Positions 13,401 to 24,131 of a stretch of 64,000 nucleotides of DNA are shown one piece after another. The stretch comes from Plectrocnemia conspersa (taxonomy: Eukaryota; Arthropoda; Insecta; Trichoptera; Polycentropodidae). Below the pieces are notes generated by a model. The model saw only the letters and a program-made list of their open reading frames with translations, had not been told where the DNA came from and made no database searches. A program made the position numbers and the translations under genes. The stretch lies in the NCBI GenBank assembly GCA_009617715.1, contig VTFK01000141.1:124001-188000 (forward strand), written 5' to 3'. The first letter of the stretch is position 1, and each line of letters begins with the position of its first letter.

Positions 13401-16400
13401 ATCTATTTATGCCATAAGTTATTTAAATATTATTTCAATTAAGTATTCTTATAAGTATTTTTCAACCTTAAATTATACAAAAAAAAACATATTACAAGGT
13501 TCAATGCATACTGGCGATTTTCTTGATCACTTCTATAGGTGTCATCCGCGTTCAAAGGGTTAATAAATATTTTTTAAATAATTTTATCCAGTTTTACAAG
13601 AAAAATATCTGAGTTAACGACAATTAGGTATTTTTGATTTAAAAATTGAACGCATATGGATAATTTCAATAATGAATACTGCTGATTTGTTTAACTAAAT
13701 ATATCAATGAACGGTAATATAATAGCTGATCGTTAAAAAATTAATAAAAGCAGATTAATGCAATTTATTTAATTATTATATAGGAAATATGGTTTTTAAA
13801 TTGCAACTACTCTGAAGAGTGTCTTGTGAGCAATCGATTTGTGATCAATATTCGTGTGAGCAATAATCCACATGACCCGTTGTCATATGAGCAATAGTCC
13901 GTTCACTCATAGCCTTCTTTTGTTAAAAATTTAATTTGTACGAATATTTTTAAATGATTTACAACAGCTGCATATTTTTATACGACTGCATAAGAAAGGG
14001 TGGGTCCTTGCAAAAAAATTTTGATATATTTTACTGCGACCAGAAAGTGGATTACTTCGAAAATTATTTGAACGACTTCTCTGAGATGCCAATACCCCAC
14101 AAAGTACAATGTTGAAAATGAATATAGTAACTATAGTTTTTTAGAACTTCTCCAGTAATAGTCAGAATTCATGTCTTGATAATTATTAATACTTTTTTGG
14201 TAGGAATATCCTTTTTCATCATCACAATTTTTTTAACGGAAAGTTGGTAATATGCAAATGTTTTGTAAACACGTCTGCTTTTTTAGGACCGTATAGTATT
14301 TTTTTAAACATTTCCATAAAAACTTAAATAATAAGTTTTACAACTATTAATTTATAATTTAAAGATGATAAGTACCTGAGGATTTTGGCCTTGTGAATTC
14401 GGTTGATTTTGATTATTGATCAGCGGCGGAGGCGGTCCTACTCCTGGCGGCCCGATCGGAACTCCGGGAGGTCCCATACCCGGCGGCCCCATCTGCCCCT
14501 GCATCGTAGTTCCGGGCGGTCCCATGGGAGACATTCCCATGTTCGTGCCTGGCGGACCCATTGTTGTTCCCGGTGGTGCCATTGTAGTCACGGGAGTAGG
14601 CGGAGCACCGGGTCGCATCGGCATGCCCATCATACCCATCATGGGATTCGGTCCACCGAAACCTGGTGGACCCATCAACGGCGGTACTTGTCCGTTGATG
14701 TTAGGCGGCGGAGGCGCCGGAGCCGGCGGTCCGCTTCCGGGCGGAGGCGGTTGAGAGTTATTCAACCATGGCATGGAAGGCGGAGCACCAGGCGGCGGTG
14801 GCGGCGGACCGAAGGGAGGCGGTCCCCCTGCGCTGAACCCAGGCGGCGGCGGTAACGCGTTTGGAATCATATGCATCGCATTGCTCGGCATCTGCGGAGC
14901 CATAATCGCTCTGGGAGGTCCCCTGTTGGGATCTCCGAATGGATTTCCAAAATTGTTTCTTCTGATATTGTTGTTCTGTTTCTGCTGATCGATCGGCGGA
15001 CCTTCGCCGAGTTCGGCCATGAGAGACATGTATTCTTCATCGATCTTCGCTCGAGCCGCGGGAGGCGGAGGTCCGCCTTGACCCGGCCTTTTTGCTCGGC
15101 AATCTCCGGCAATGTGCCCAGCTCCTCCGCAAGACGAACACACTATATTGTTAGTTACGTTCGGTTTATCAGGACACTGGAATATATTTGATTGAATATT
15201 AGAATCGTAGATAGCACGTTTTAAATCAAAGTCAAAAACTCACAAGCCAGCTCTTATGATCCATGGCACCGCAATTTGAACAGCGTCCTCTAGCATCGCC
15301 TTCTCGCAACGTTCCATTTAATTGAGCTAACTCGCGCAACTGCATCCGTCTAAGATCGTTCTGTCCTTCCGGTACTTCCACTCCTTGACGAATCACTTCT
15401 TTGATCTAAAAATTCACACATATTACAAACGTATTTTTTAAGCATCATCTATACAAGTAACACTCATACTTTTTCGACAGCTTTTTTAACACACTCTGGA
15501 TTAGTTGCCGTAATGTATGCATGTAAATGCTCATCTTCACCGGGTAAAGGTTGTCCGTCTTTACGTCCCACTTTACCTTCTTTTACGGATCCTTTTCCTC
15601 TTATAATGATTTTAGCGCCGGTCTCTTTCTCCATAGCTATACATATTGAAATGAACAAAATGAAATATTTATTTTAAAATCATATTAAGATTCATTTACA
15701 TTTTAAAGTATTTCCACGGGGGCCGATGAGAAGTCCGACAAAGTTGATGTCCGGATGCTCCTCCTGAGGTATCATCACGCGATCGTTGACTCGAATGATA
15801 GGCGGTCTGAAAACAATCGCTCATGTAAGCATTTCCGTAAAGATTTTAATATTAAACGAAAGTAATACTTGTAATCGCTCGGCGGTTTAAAGTCCGGATT
15901 GATACTGATCATCTGCTGCACGAGAGCGTGACGTTTCTCCTCCAATTTACGGCGAGTTCTGTATTCTCTCATATTAAGTCGTTTTCCATCGGAGGAATAT
16001 ATCGGCTCAGGAGACGGCGATCTGTAAAGCAAATAAATTCATCCCTGAACCACAAATCAACAGATGAAAGAATTCATTGATTGGTAGGTAAGTCTCTATT
16101 ATCTAAAACTCAAAACAACCGAATCGATGACTTCGTCAACTACATAAATTACAATTTGGGGATAGTAACGTAACATTTTTTCACGTCTTAAGAAGTTTTT
16201 TAGAATGTAACTTACTTAGGTTGTTTCCGCAGTCAACAGTTGTTCGAAAATCACACCATCACACAATAGTTAAAAATTAACTGTATGCCAATAACGATTT
16301 GTAAAAATTACAATAAACATAATTTGTTACTAATGTAGTTTCTAAAATCATCGATTTGATCGTTTTAAAACAACGGTGAATCTCGATCGTTGCAATTTTA

Positions 16401-19400
16401 TTTATATTTTGTTTAAAACTTTTATACTCGAGTTAAAATTGGAGTTGTTTTTTTTTTAATAATTTTTATTTAATCAGTATTTATCTGGGCTCTGTATGTA
16501 TTACCGTGGCTATAAAAATAAAAATGATTAAACATTGAAGAATTGAAATTATCGCTTCCTCGTCGGATTCCCTTAAATTGGAATATTCTGCTAATTATTA
16601 AGAAAAGTTTATTGATTATGAAAAAATAAAATGGAAATTATCACTTGAAGAAAATTTTGCTGGAAAGTTAGTAAAATTAAATCTCTGTAAGTAAATTTAA
16701 TGCATTCATATTATATTTATATCATATGGGAGACAGGGTGAAGGATTCTTTAGAATTATTGCTTTTTCAATATAGAACAATTAAAAACTGTACCGACAGA
16801 CAATGAACACATACTTCTCTAGGTATTTTTTAAATCAATCGATACAAATTGTATGGTATTTTAAATTAATAAAGTAAACTTTTAAATTAGAGAAGTTGAT
16901 ACCTAATTTATTTAATTAAGTTGTTCCGTAAGTCTTTTTTCTTACATTTACAAAAATGTATAAATTTTTATAAATTAACGATAATTTCATTATTATTTCG
17001 GTGTTTTATTAGCAGTAGTCGTATCAATGATGCTATTTAGTAGTGGGATATTTTCTGTTTCACCCTAAATCAATAATTGTAATGGAGATAAAATAAACTC
17101 GGTTAAGCTATATTATGCTTTATGAGTTTAAGCTCGATCATAATATGACAATAGCAGTTAAAAACATCTGTAGTGTCAAACATGGTTCTAAAAATTTCGT
17201 TCCGAGAATTTTGACTTATGGGTTATTAGTGAGGATATTAGGGCTACCATTAAAGTAGATCCAAGATTTACGATACAGTAACTAGCACAAAAATTCAACG
17301 TGTTACAGAATATTGAATTATGGGCAGACAATTACGACAGTGTGCTCAGCTAATTTGTTTAAAAGCGACTCAGACCATAAAAAGACCCCTTATGAATTAA
17401 GGAAGGGTAATTTTACACCGAGACAGCACTCGCCTTCATGTATCCAAGAAGACGGTAGAAAAAAATCAACGGATTTTCTAAGGAACTCCTTTCTTATCTA
17501 TCGTATTTTTTAGACATTGCTCCAAACGACTATAATTTATTCAGACCCTTGAAACAGTTTTTAGTTGGAAAAAAACATTTTACAAAAAAGGGTATAAGAA
17601 ATGACATTAACCCTTTGCATACCAAAAATATTTATAATTTTTCCAAGCCATTCAGTGAATTTGCCAATAACTGTTTGAAGTAATACAAAGAGCAAAAAAT
17701 CAGGTTTTAGTGTATATATAAAATGGGGGTTAAATTATTACGACTCTTTAATGTGTATATTAAACATATATTTGACAAATTATTTTTTTAAATTAAGAGA
17801 TACTTTTTTTTAAACAATCCCTTGAAAGATAACTGGATCACAGGTGTAGCAACAATACTTCGTTTCTTATCTTCCATTGCAACTTTTGCAGTTCTAGTCC
17901 CCAAATTTTAATTGTAACCTGTTTAAGTATTATAAATAAAATACCCAGAATATTTGAAAAACCTTTAAGGAATAAATGCATTCTAGAATAAACGGACTAA
18001 AAATAAAAAAACTTTGATTTCAATACATAATTAATTAATAAATGATAAAACCATAGAAATGTAATGCCTCCACTACTCTCTCGAAGTCGGCCGAGATCGC
18101 CGACTTAGCTCCGACTTCGGTCCCTTTGACTTGGAACAAATGCCGACACGGTTCGAAGCTGGCCAAGTCGACTGAATAACCCCACTTCACTCCCCGTTCT
18201 TGGTAAGCCTCGGACAACTTCCAAGAGATTTTAGAAAAGACAGAACCGAAATCGACCGAAGTAACCCACTACATTCTCCATCCTTGACCAACTTCGAGAG
18301 AATGTAGTGGAGGCATAAGTATGGTCCAAATAAGAATGAATTACTGCACGATTGTCATAGTGATACATCACAACAGACTATTGTATCAAGTACCACAGCT
18401 GCATCTGCTGAGCAATCCAAAGCAGATCATTATTTTTAATTTCAAATGAAGAATGAACGAGTATTTGGCCATAGAATAATAAATTTGTTTCTTTTTAAAC
18501 CATAACCTGTTTCCAAAATAAAAAAATAAGATCTAAATTATTTTTAAAAAATGTCAACATAGGAGTTGCTGGTTGTATTAATTGACTCCAAAAATACATT
18601 AGTTTTCGAATCAGATATTAAAAAATCGATAACATGTAGAGAATATTTGTAGAAAAAGATGGAAAATATACAAACTAATAAAAATAATATACATTTTATT
18701 TTTTGACTCATTTAACTCGCACTTTGAAAAACGTAGACTTACAGAACAACCTAATTATTATGTTACAGTGATTTCATACTAGCAGTGAAAGTATACTTTC
18801 ACTGGCGTTTTAGGGAATTCATATTCCGAATACACTTTCGCCAGTGGACGTATATTATTATAGACGAAAATACAATTTCACTGGTATATACCGGTGAAAG
18901 TATAAGTTATGACAGTTGAATGGTGTTCGGTTATTAAATAGAGGCAACTTTGCAAGGGCAAATTAACAAAATTGAACCTGAATTGTGCATATAAGTTAGC
19001 TAGCAGATTCAACGTTCAGACCAACGCTCGCTCGCACCTAACCTGTCCCAACAGTTTTGGTCAAATGATCATCTTATATTTATAGTATGCAGATTCACAA
19101 AATATAGATTCATTGATCTAGAGCAGTGAATTTATAGTTATTATATGATATGCTTTCACCGATTGAGTTAGCGAAAGTACACTTCTACTAGTGAAAATAT
19201 ACTTTCATTGGAGAATACAGATTCACTGTAACATATAAGATGATAACACTATTTTTTTAAATGAATAAGCAAACACTCTTCATTCAGTACTTCATTTTAC
19301 ATTAAATCATTCATATTTTTCATCTCTGGTATCACATTGAATGCTGAGATTTTTGTCAATCGTTGTCAAGGACAACCTGAATCAATTAAAATTTACCATA

Positions 19401-21981
19401 AATAAAAGTACAATACAATATTTTTGCAGTTATTGTCAAAAACCTAAAATAACTCGATTCATACGTAAAATTTGTTGACCTTCATTTTTATTTAATTTAT
19501 GTAAAATAACACTTTTTTTATAATTATACTTTTAATATGAGGCAAAAATCTTGTACACCAATCTATAAAACCCAACTGAAAATATAAATTATTAAAATTA
19601 ATGTGTGATTAATAAGTTTTAAATATGTCCCCGGTGTCAGACTCAGACTGCTCTAGTCTGTAACGGAGAAAAGGTTGGACCCGCTCCGGCTGAGTTTCAG
19701 CGAACAGCTTTATCTTCAGAGTACGTAAAGAAGAAAAGGCTCGACCTGCGTCTTGATTCTGGAAGTCGGACGTGATCATCATCAAACAGTCTGGTTTGAT
19801 ACTCGAGCGGATACGCTCAAGAAGAGACTAGTGTTTGCGCATAGGATATCTTATACCCGTGACTGTGTAACTGTATATAAATAACTGTCTGAGAAAAAAT
19901 CTCTTATAGAATGAAGATAGCTAGCATCATCAAATATGATTAAATTTAGACTTTTCGTGTATTTTTAGTATTTTTTGAAATTCATAAATATCAACAGAAT
20001 AGTCTACTGCGTTCTCAGCATCCAATTGCGAACACTCAACAACGAGAAAAACAAAAGCGTCGCCAACGAAAGCCGAATCCGCATTCAACGAAGACACTAG
20101 TGCTATCAACGAGAAACGTTCATAGTGTACTCCCATGCGATTGCCGATCGACGAAAACGCTATTACCGTTAAGTATATGTATATATAAAATAAATCTATA
20201 TGTATATATATATATATGTAATATGTAATAATAATAATAATAATTATGAGAATGAATTGATTATTTCACAAATTATCTGTCATTATTCGGTAGTAGACGG
20301 CAGAAGGCACGACGAGCCCCCCGCCGAAGCAGCGACATATTCAGACCTTTCTTCCACGTTCGCCGGAATCCCCAAATCGCCGGACCTCAGCTTGCGGCTG
20401 ACCTCTTCGATCTGCAGTTGCACTGTAACCAAAATGGGTTAGGCAAGGGCCAAAAAACCCACAATTAGAACAAAATGGCCTCAAATCTGGACAGATTATA
20501 TTAGATATGTAAATATATAATCAAAAAACGGTACGTATTAATTTATCAAACGTTATTATAAATCAATCGGAACCTAATATTTGTAAATCTTACCTTTCGA
20601 AAGGATCTTTTAAAACAATAAATAAACTAAAACATAAATAAAGAAAGACCTAATTACTGAACGTTATTCGGAAGAGCAACTTTAACTCATCTAATATGAT
20701 CTTGAAACCTACGTTTTTAAAGCAACAAAAAAAAAGTAAAAGTATTACAAGGCATTAATAACCTGGAATAAAATATAGCTTTATATTATATATATAATAA
20801 TAATAAATATAATAATTAGTATATAACATTTATATAAAGAAAACTGTCTTTTTATATATACGAATGCCTGAAAATAAAAATAAAATGCATATAAAAATGT
20901 AGTAATGAGGAGACAACAATATGAAAAATGATATACTACGCCTGTAAATAAAGAAATTATTCTTGTGCTGTAAAAATGATCGTTTCCAATACGTATATAT
21001 AAAACATTATTAACATTTAGAAAATTTTCAAAAGCTTACACACGCACACACTATGAACTTCTGTTTGAAATAAAAATAAAAACAAGAAATAGCATCAAAG
21101 TTTACTTACAAAGATACTGTTCCTCCTGTTGCTTAGTCAGAGTCGGAGGCAGTATAGTCGGCATTCCGGGTATGAACGTCTTGTCGTGTTCCGAGCCGCC
21201 CATCGTGAACGTTTACGTCTAGGCTTCTTCTCGTCGCCCCCTTCTTTGTTCCCTAACCGTAAGAAAGCGATTATAATTTCACCTAAAGAAGCATAAATAA
21301 GACAATTAAAAGTAAACCGTACCCGAATCGCCATCGGACATGTTGTTAGAGTTGTCGTTGCATAGATTAGGAGGCATTTTTTGCTGAAACGAGCCGGAAG
21401 AGTTAGAAGCGGACATCATACTGCACTGCGACAGCATAAGTTGACCACTTCCTCCCGGCCGGGTCGTAGACGTGGTCGTAGTTCCGACCATCTGATCGAG
21501 CAAAGCGATCGTTCCATCCCTGCAACGGTAAAAACGACGCTTAGTATACGGAGAGAGCGGATTCAACGTTGTGTGAATAAATAAATAAAACGAACGAAAT
21601 ATAGTTGCACTAACAAAAAATACCTGTCTTTCGACTTATGGCGATCCCTGCTGTTACTTCTGCTCCTGCTGCGACTCCTGGACCTGCTCCTGCGGTCCTT
21701 GGACTTTCTCTCCCTGTCTTTGCTCTTCCTATCTTTGTCGCGGCCTCTGTGACTATTTCGCTCGCTGCAATGACACAATACAATGGCGCAGATACAGCAC
21801 ACGTAAGCGTGGTCGCTCAAAATTAGCGTGCATACCTTTTGGATCGATGCCTATCGCGGTCGCGGTCGCGATCTCGCTCCCGGTCCCTGTCGCGATCGCG
21901 ATCCCGATCTCGATCTCTGTCGCGATCGCGTTCTCTGTCTCGATGTCTAGAGTGACTTTTTTCATGATGCCGTGAACCCAT
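10492..21981 (-). CDS. SF1: Splicing factor 1 (branch-point-binding protein)
   Basis: Coding exons: 21981-21836, 21764-21624, 21519-21323, 21252-21110, 20422-20347, 16021-15869, 15806-15700, 15636-15470, 15405-15244, 15176-14376, 10662-10492. About 754 residues if one missing base is allowed for at 21199-21201. Order: Arg/Asp then Arg/Ser repeats (about 1-95); a Ser/Thr-rich linker; U2AF-ligand motif RRKRSRW ending at residue 179; helix-hairpin domain ([10 protein letters not shown]); SPSPEPIY with the SPSP phosphorylation motif (about 236-239); KH/QUA2 domain (about 290-405) with [12 protein letters not shown] and [16 protein letters not shown]; two CCHC zinc knuckles (C419 S N C ... H427 ... 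C432 and C444 S S C ... H452 ... C457); then a long Pro/Gly/Met-rich tail. SF1 recognises the branch point and binds U2AF65 in early spliceosome assembly in the nucleus (known). Vertebrate SF1 has one knuckle; yeast BBP has two. The first knuckle is split by an intron. Confidence 0.95.
11155..11962. repeat. Inverted repeat pair, about 70 bp arms, in SF1 intron
   Basis: AACACATTGAATACTGGGCA at 11158 onwards is matched on the opposite strand by 11890-11962 (ATGCCCGGTATTCAATGTGT). Both arms share TTCCTAAAAATGGAGC and CGGGGATTATTTGCGAAAAT, differing at a few bases. A minus-strand open frame (11178-10909) starts inside the left arm ([20 protein letters not shown]). It may be a decayed zinc-finger-type transposase start but is not assignable. 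TTAA precedes the arm. Confidence 0.6.
11528..12634. repeat. Inverted pair of TTAA-bounded ends (piggyBac-type relics)
   Basis: The block at 11528-11603 (TTAACACTTGACGGTCAAGT, then TACGCAGCGATATT, CCAACTGTCCAATTTCGAAC) is matched in reverse complement by 12551-12634 (GTTCGAAATTGGACGGTTGG, GAATATCGCTGCGTAA, GACCGTTAAGTGTTAA). Another end, CGCAATGTGTTAA, stands at 11787-11799. TTAA at the ends is the target-site hallmark of piggyBac elements (known). No transposase is visible here. Confidence 0.55.
12551..13020 (+). repeat. Dispersed repeat, copy 1 of a 450-bp family
   Basis: Collinear with 30265-30665. Shared blocks are GACGGTTGGGT / CACGGTTGGGT, TTAAATATATTTATAT, GAGTTTTGAGCCTCTGGAAT, GATATTAGTAACATCT, AATACGCAGTTTA and TATGAAGTTAAAATGACGAA. 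It ends with a duplicated CGCACAAATTTGTGCACA motif and CGCAATGTGTTAA, so it probably belongs to the TTAA-bounded family next to it. Confidence 0.7.
13082..13913. mobile_element. MITE-like element with TTGCTCAC-rich inverted ends
   Basis: The left end (CTGGCTCGGTGATCATTGCT, 13082 onwards, then GGATTATTG) and the right end in reverse complement (GGCTATGAGTGAACGGACTA, then GGATTATTGCTCACACGAAT) share order and motif spacing. Each side holds several ATTGCTCAC / GATCACAA words. The interior is AT-rich and non-coding and contains the nested TTAA-type MITE at 13340-13559. Edges are approximate. Confidence 0.5.
13340..13559. mobile_element. piggyBac-type MITE, 220 bp
   Basis: Left terminus CCCTTTCACGCGGCTGA and right terminus in reverse complement CCCTTTGAACGCGGATGA are inverted repeats. 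The right flank is TTAA; the left flank reads ATAA, one base away. CCC plus TTAA is the typical piggyBac-type end (known). It sits inside a larger inverted-repeat element, so it is the younger insertion. Confidence 0.65.
17200..17720 (+). pseudogene. Mariner transposase relic in SF1 intron
   Basis: Frames broken by several stops and shifts still show the mariner order. First comes a helix-turn-helix piece ([12 protein letters not shown], stop, LAQKFNV). Next is a [16 protein letters not shown] segment matching the catalytic HDNARPH region with the second Asp kept in the HRDS motif. Then [15 protein letters not shown] corresponds to the third catalytic motif (LAPSDYHLFRSLQ in intact members). 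No terminal repeats were found. An old, dead copy. Confidence 0.75.
18065..18315. mobile_element. MITE, 251 bp, TGCCTCCACTAC ends
   Basis: Left terminus TGCCTCCACTACTCTCTCGA and right terminus in reverse complement TGCCTCCACTACATTCTCTC are inverted repeats of about 25 bp with one small gap. TA stands next to both ends. The interior has further CGAAGTCGG / CCGACTTC palindromic words and no coding potential. Superfamily not determined. Confidence 0.7.
18766..19228. mobile_element. TA-flanked MITE with repeated GTGAAAGTATACTTTCAC palindromes
   Basis: Left end TA|CAGTGATTTC and right end GATTCACTG|TA are inverted, with TA on both sides, as in Tc1/mariner-type elements. Inside, palindromes of the type CAGTGAAAGTATACTTTCAC occur next to each end (18785-18804 and about 19192-19214) and in part at 18825-18905. 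Confidence 0.65.
20195..20245. repeat. Microsatellite (TA)n then (AAT)n
   Basis: A TATATATATATATATG run followed by seven or so AAT units in SF1 intron sequence. Confidence 0.8.
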
Positions 21982-22474
21982 CCTAGCCGGCTATTAGACG
22001 CCGTCAAAAAGGCGCTAGTGATGCCAACCTAATAAAAATAAATGTGTTTCGATGTAACGAGTTTTGTTACTTCGAGACAATATCAACGGTGATTTTCAAA
22101 TAACCCTCCGACCTCCGTGATTTGTAACAAATACACATTGCTTTAAATCAATTAAATTTATGTAAATATAATAAATACTATTTTTTGTTGAAAATCGGAG
22201 ATAAATTTATTAATTTCGGCTTATATATTTGCAAACGCTTTGCATCTCACTCCCGCTCTTTAAGCAGCAAGAAAGTCAGTTGTGTTGTGTACTTCGATAA
22301 TGTGTGCAGGAGTACTAAAGTGAATTATCATTTCTCGTCTATAATTTAATAATAATTATTGGATATGTTTGATTTTTTATTTTGCTATGATTTTAAAGAG
22401 TCAGTCATGCCATTGTTACCAGAGTGGCGCCAAGTTTTAGCCATAATAAACCATAATAAATACATATATAAATT
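21982..22474. other. SF1 upstream region
   Basis: Sequence upstream of the SF1 start codon; presumably 5' UTR and promoter. No motif beyond AT-rich DNA could be assigned. From 22966 to 23697 the DNA is likewise AT-rich with nothing recognisable apart from a CCCCCTTTATCC / GGGGGC-like short inverted word near 23065-23095. Confidence 0.4.
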
Positions 22475-22965
22475 GTCTTCGTACAGAACTCTCAATAGCA
22501 GAACTTAAATTAGCGGGAAATAAGTACAGACAGACGTCGCATCTCGCATACTGCTCTATAGCTTGTTTATACTTTGATATTACAGTTTTAAAAATATTAT
22601 TGCTATCCTTGCCGATATTACCACGGACTTCTGATATGAGAATATTGATCAAAGTAAATTTAAACCTAATTTTGATCAATAGGTGGGCGCAAAAACAATA
22701 TTATCACTTCTCAGAAGTCAAAGTAAAAAAATCCAAATGAGTTTTCGGTAATATTTCATTACGACTAGTAAGCAGCATTTTACAGCATTTTGCCTCATAT
22801 TGCAATTTTGACGTAGTTTATTTTTATCAGATATAAGTTGGATAGTCAGTGGTCGTTTTTTAATATTTCGATTTCATTAAAAATCATAGTATTTCATTAA
22901 ATGACATCAAATTCAAGGGGAGCAAATTATCCCCTCTGCCTCCTCCCCCCCTTAAATGTCTGTCG
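22475..22965. repeat. Dispersed inverted-repeat family copy upstream of SF1
   Basis: Blocks shared with 32640-32900 and 53200-53960: AAGTACAGACAGACGTCGCA (22525), TTACCACGGACTTCTGATAT (22618), GAATATTGATCAAAGTAAAT, AATTTTGATCAATAGG, CACTTCTCAGAAGTCAAAG (22706). It is followed by the CAGTGGTCGTTTTTTAATAT block (22852) and the CCTCCCCCCCTTAAATGTC block (22942). Confidence 0.75.
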
Positions 22966-23697
22966 CTAAACTTGTTTATTTTCTTTACTTAACTAGACCC
23001 TTATCTATTTAACTTATCTCTGCATCAGACCAATGTTTTCATGTTTAAAGATTTAAAATCGTAGCCCCCTTTATCCAAAGAGATAGAGGGGGCTATGCCA
23101 ATCGTTCCACTTTTCACTTCACTCGTGACTTTATATGATAATTATATTTTGCATTGCAAATCAACTGACTAATAATTATGTTATAATTATGTCTTAAAAC
23201 ATATCTGCTATATTTTTTATTGGTTTAAATCAAAAACCATAATTAAATTAATTTATAAAAATAGATGTTTGTTTATTTTTTAAATGACTTTAATTTAAAT
23301 TTTACCATCTCAATTATTTAACGAACAATGTACTGAAACCCAATGAAACCCATTCCTATATATTATAATTTCCAATTGGTAATATACGCTCAATTAAATG
23401 TAATTTGTAGCAGCTCAATAGACCAGTAATATTGTCAGTGACTAATACCCGATAGATTTAGGTTAAAACCCAATATGAACCTTAGTGTTTTTCAATTTCT
23501 ATCGTGTCTGGGAGATAGGCATTAGTACTTTTAATATAAATATAATTCCGGTTGATCATAGTAGATTTTCCTAATCTCAGGAATAAATATCGTAATGATA
23601 ATTAAAAGCTAAATAGTACATAATATGTAAAAATAGTATCTAATAATAAGCTACATCATTTCATAGATCATATATAAAAAATACAGCTCAAAACATA

Positions 23698-23703
23698 TTT
23701 ATT
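23698..23703 (-). terminator. Candidate mRpL55 polyadenylation signal AATAAA
   Basis: AATAAA on the minus strand about 46 nt beyond the mRpL55 stop codon. Confidence 0.45.
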
Positions 23704-23749
23704 GATTAATATAACACTATTCTAGAAATATATAAACACATTCAGTCTA

Positions 23750-24131
23750 TCAAGGTTTCTTAAAGTGTGACAAATATTGGTTGGCATTAAACGTGTCTTC
23801 TATCTCTTCTTGAACAACCACCTTTTTCTTCGGTCTCCTTCGGTCGATTCTTGACTTTTTTTCGGTTTCATTCAAGGTGTTTAAATCTAGTGGCAACTAA
23901 AACAAATTCGAATCGAATTAATATAAGTGTATACTACGTATTATCATTTGATGTGCGACAACAAACCTTGATTAACGCTCTCGGTTCATAATAAGAAATA
24001 TTAACTGTGGCGCCGTCTGGTAAGATTAGCAATGTCGGATACACTCGCAAGGCTAATGATCTATGAGGTCGCGTAATGCTAGCGGTATTGTTGCTCAGCT
24101 TCCGAACGAACATTTGAAAAGGTCTCAACAT
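23750..24131 (-). CDS. mRpL55: Mitochondrial large ribosomal subunit protein bL/mL55
   Basis: Exons 24131-23967 and 23896-23750, phase 0 junction, give 103 residues. Recognised by the family core: TRPHRSLALRVYPTLLILPD followed by DGATVNISYYEPRALIK and LPLDLNTL, which align with vertebrate MRPL55 (HRQ..ARLYPVLLV, DGSTI.IRY.EPR, MPIDLDTL). The N-terminus (MLRPFQMFVRKLSNNT) is basic and hydroxylated, as for a mitochondrial targeting peptide; the C-terminus is a charged helix (RRRPKKKVVVQEEIED). The ATG at 24131 was chosen over the one at 24149 because a plausible 3' splice site (ATTTCAG) lies between them, suggesting an intron in the 5' UTR. The protein is a structural component of the animal mitoribosome (known). 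Confidence 0.88.

Noticed and set aside
14403..14855. Long plus-strand frames opposite the SF1 proline-rich exon
   Set aside because: They are antisense shadows of a GC-rich, repetitive Pro/Gly coding exon whose splice phases and product are clear on the minus strand.
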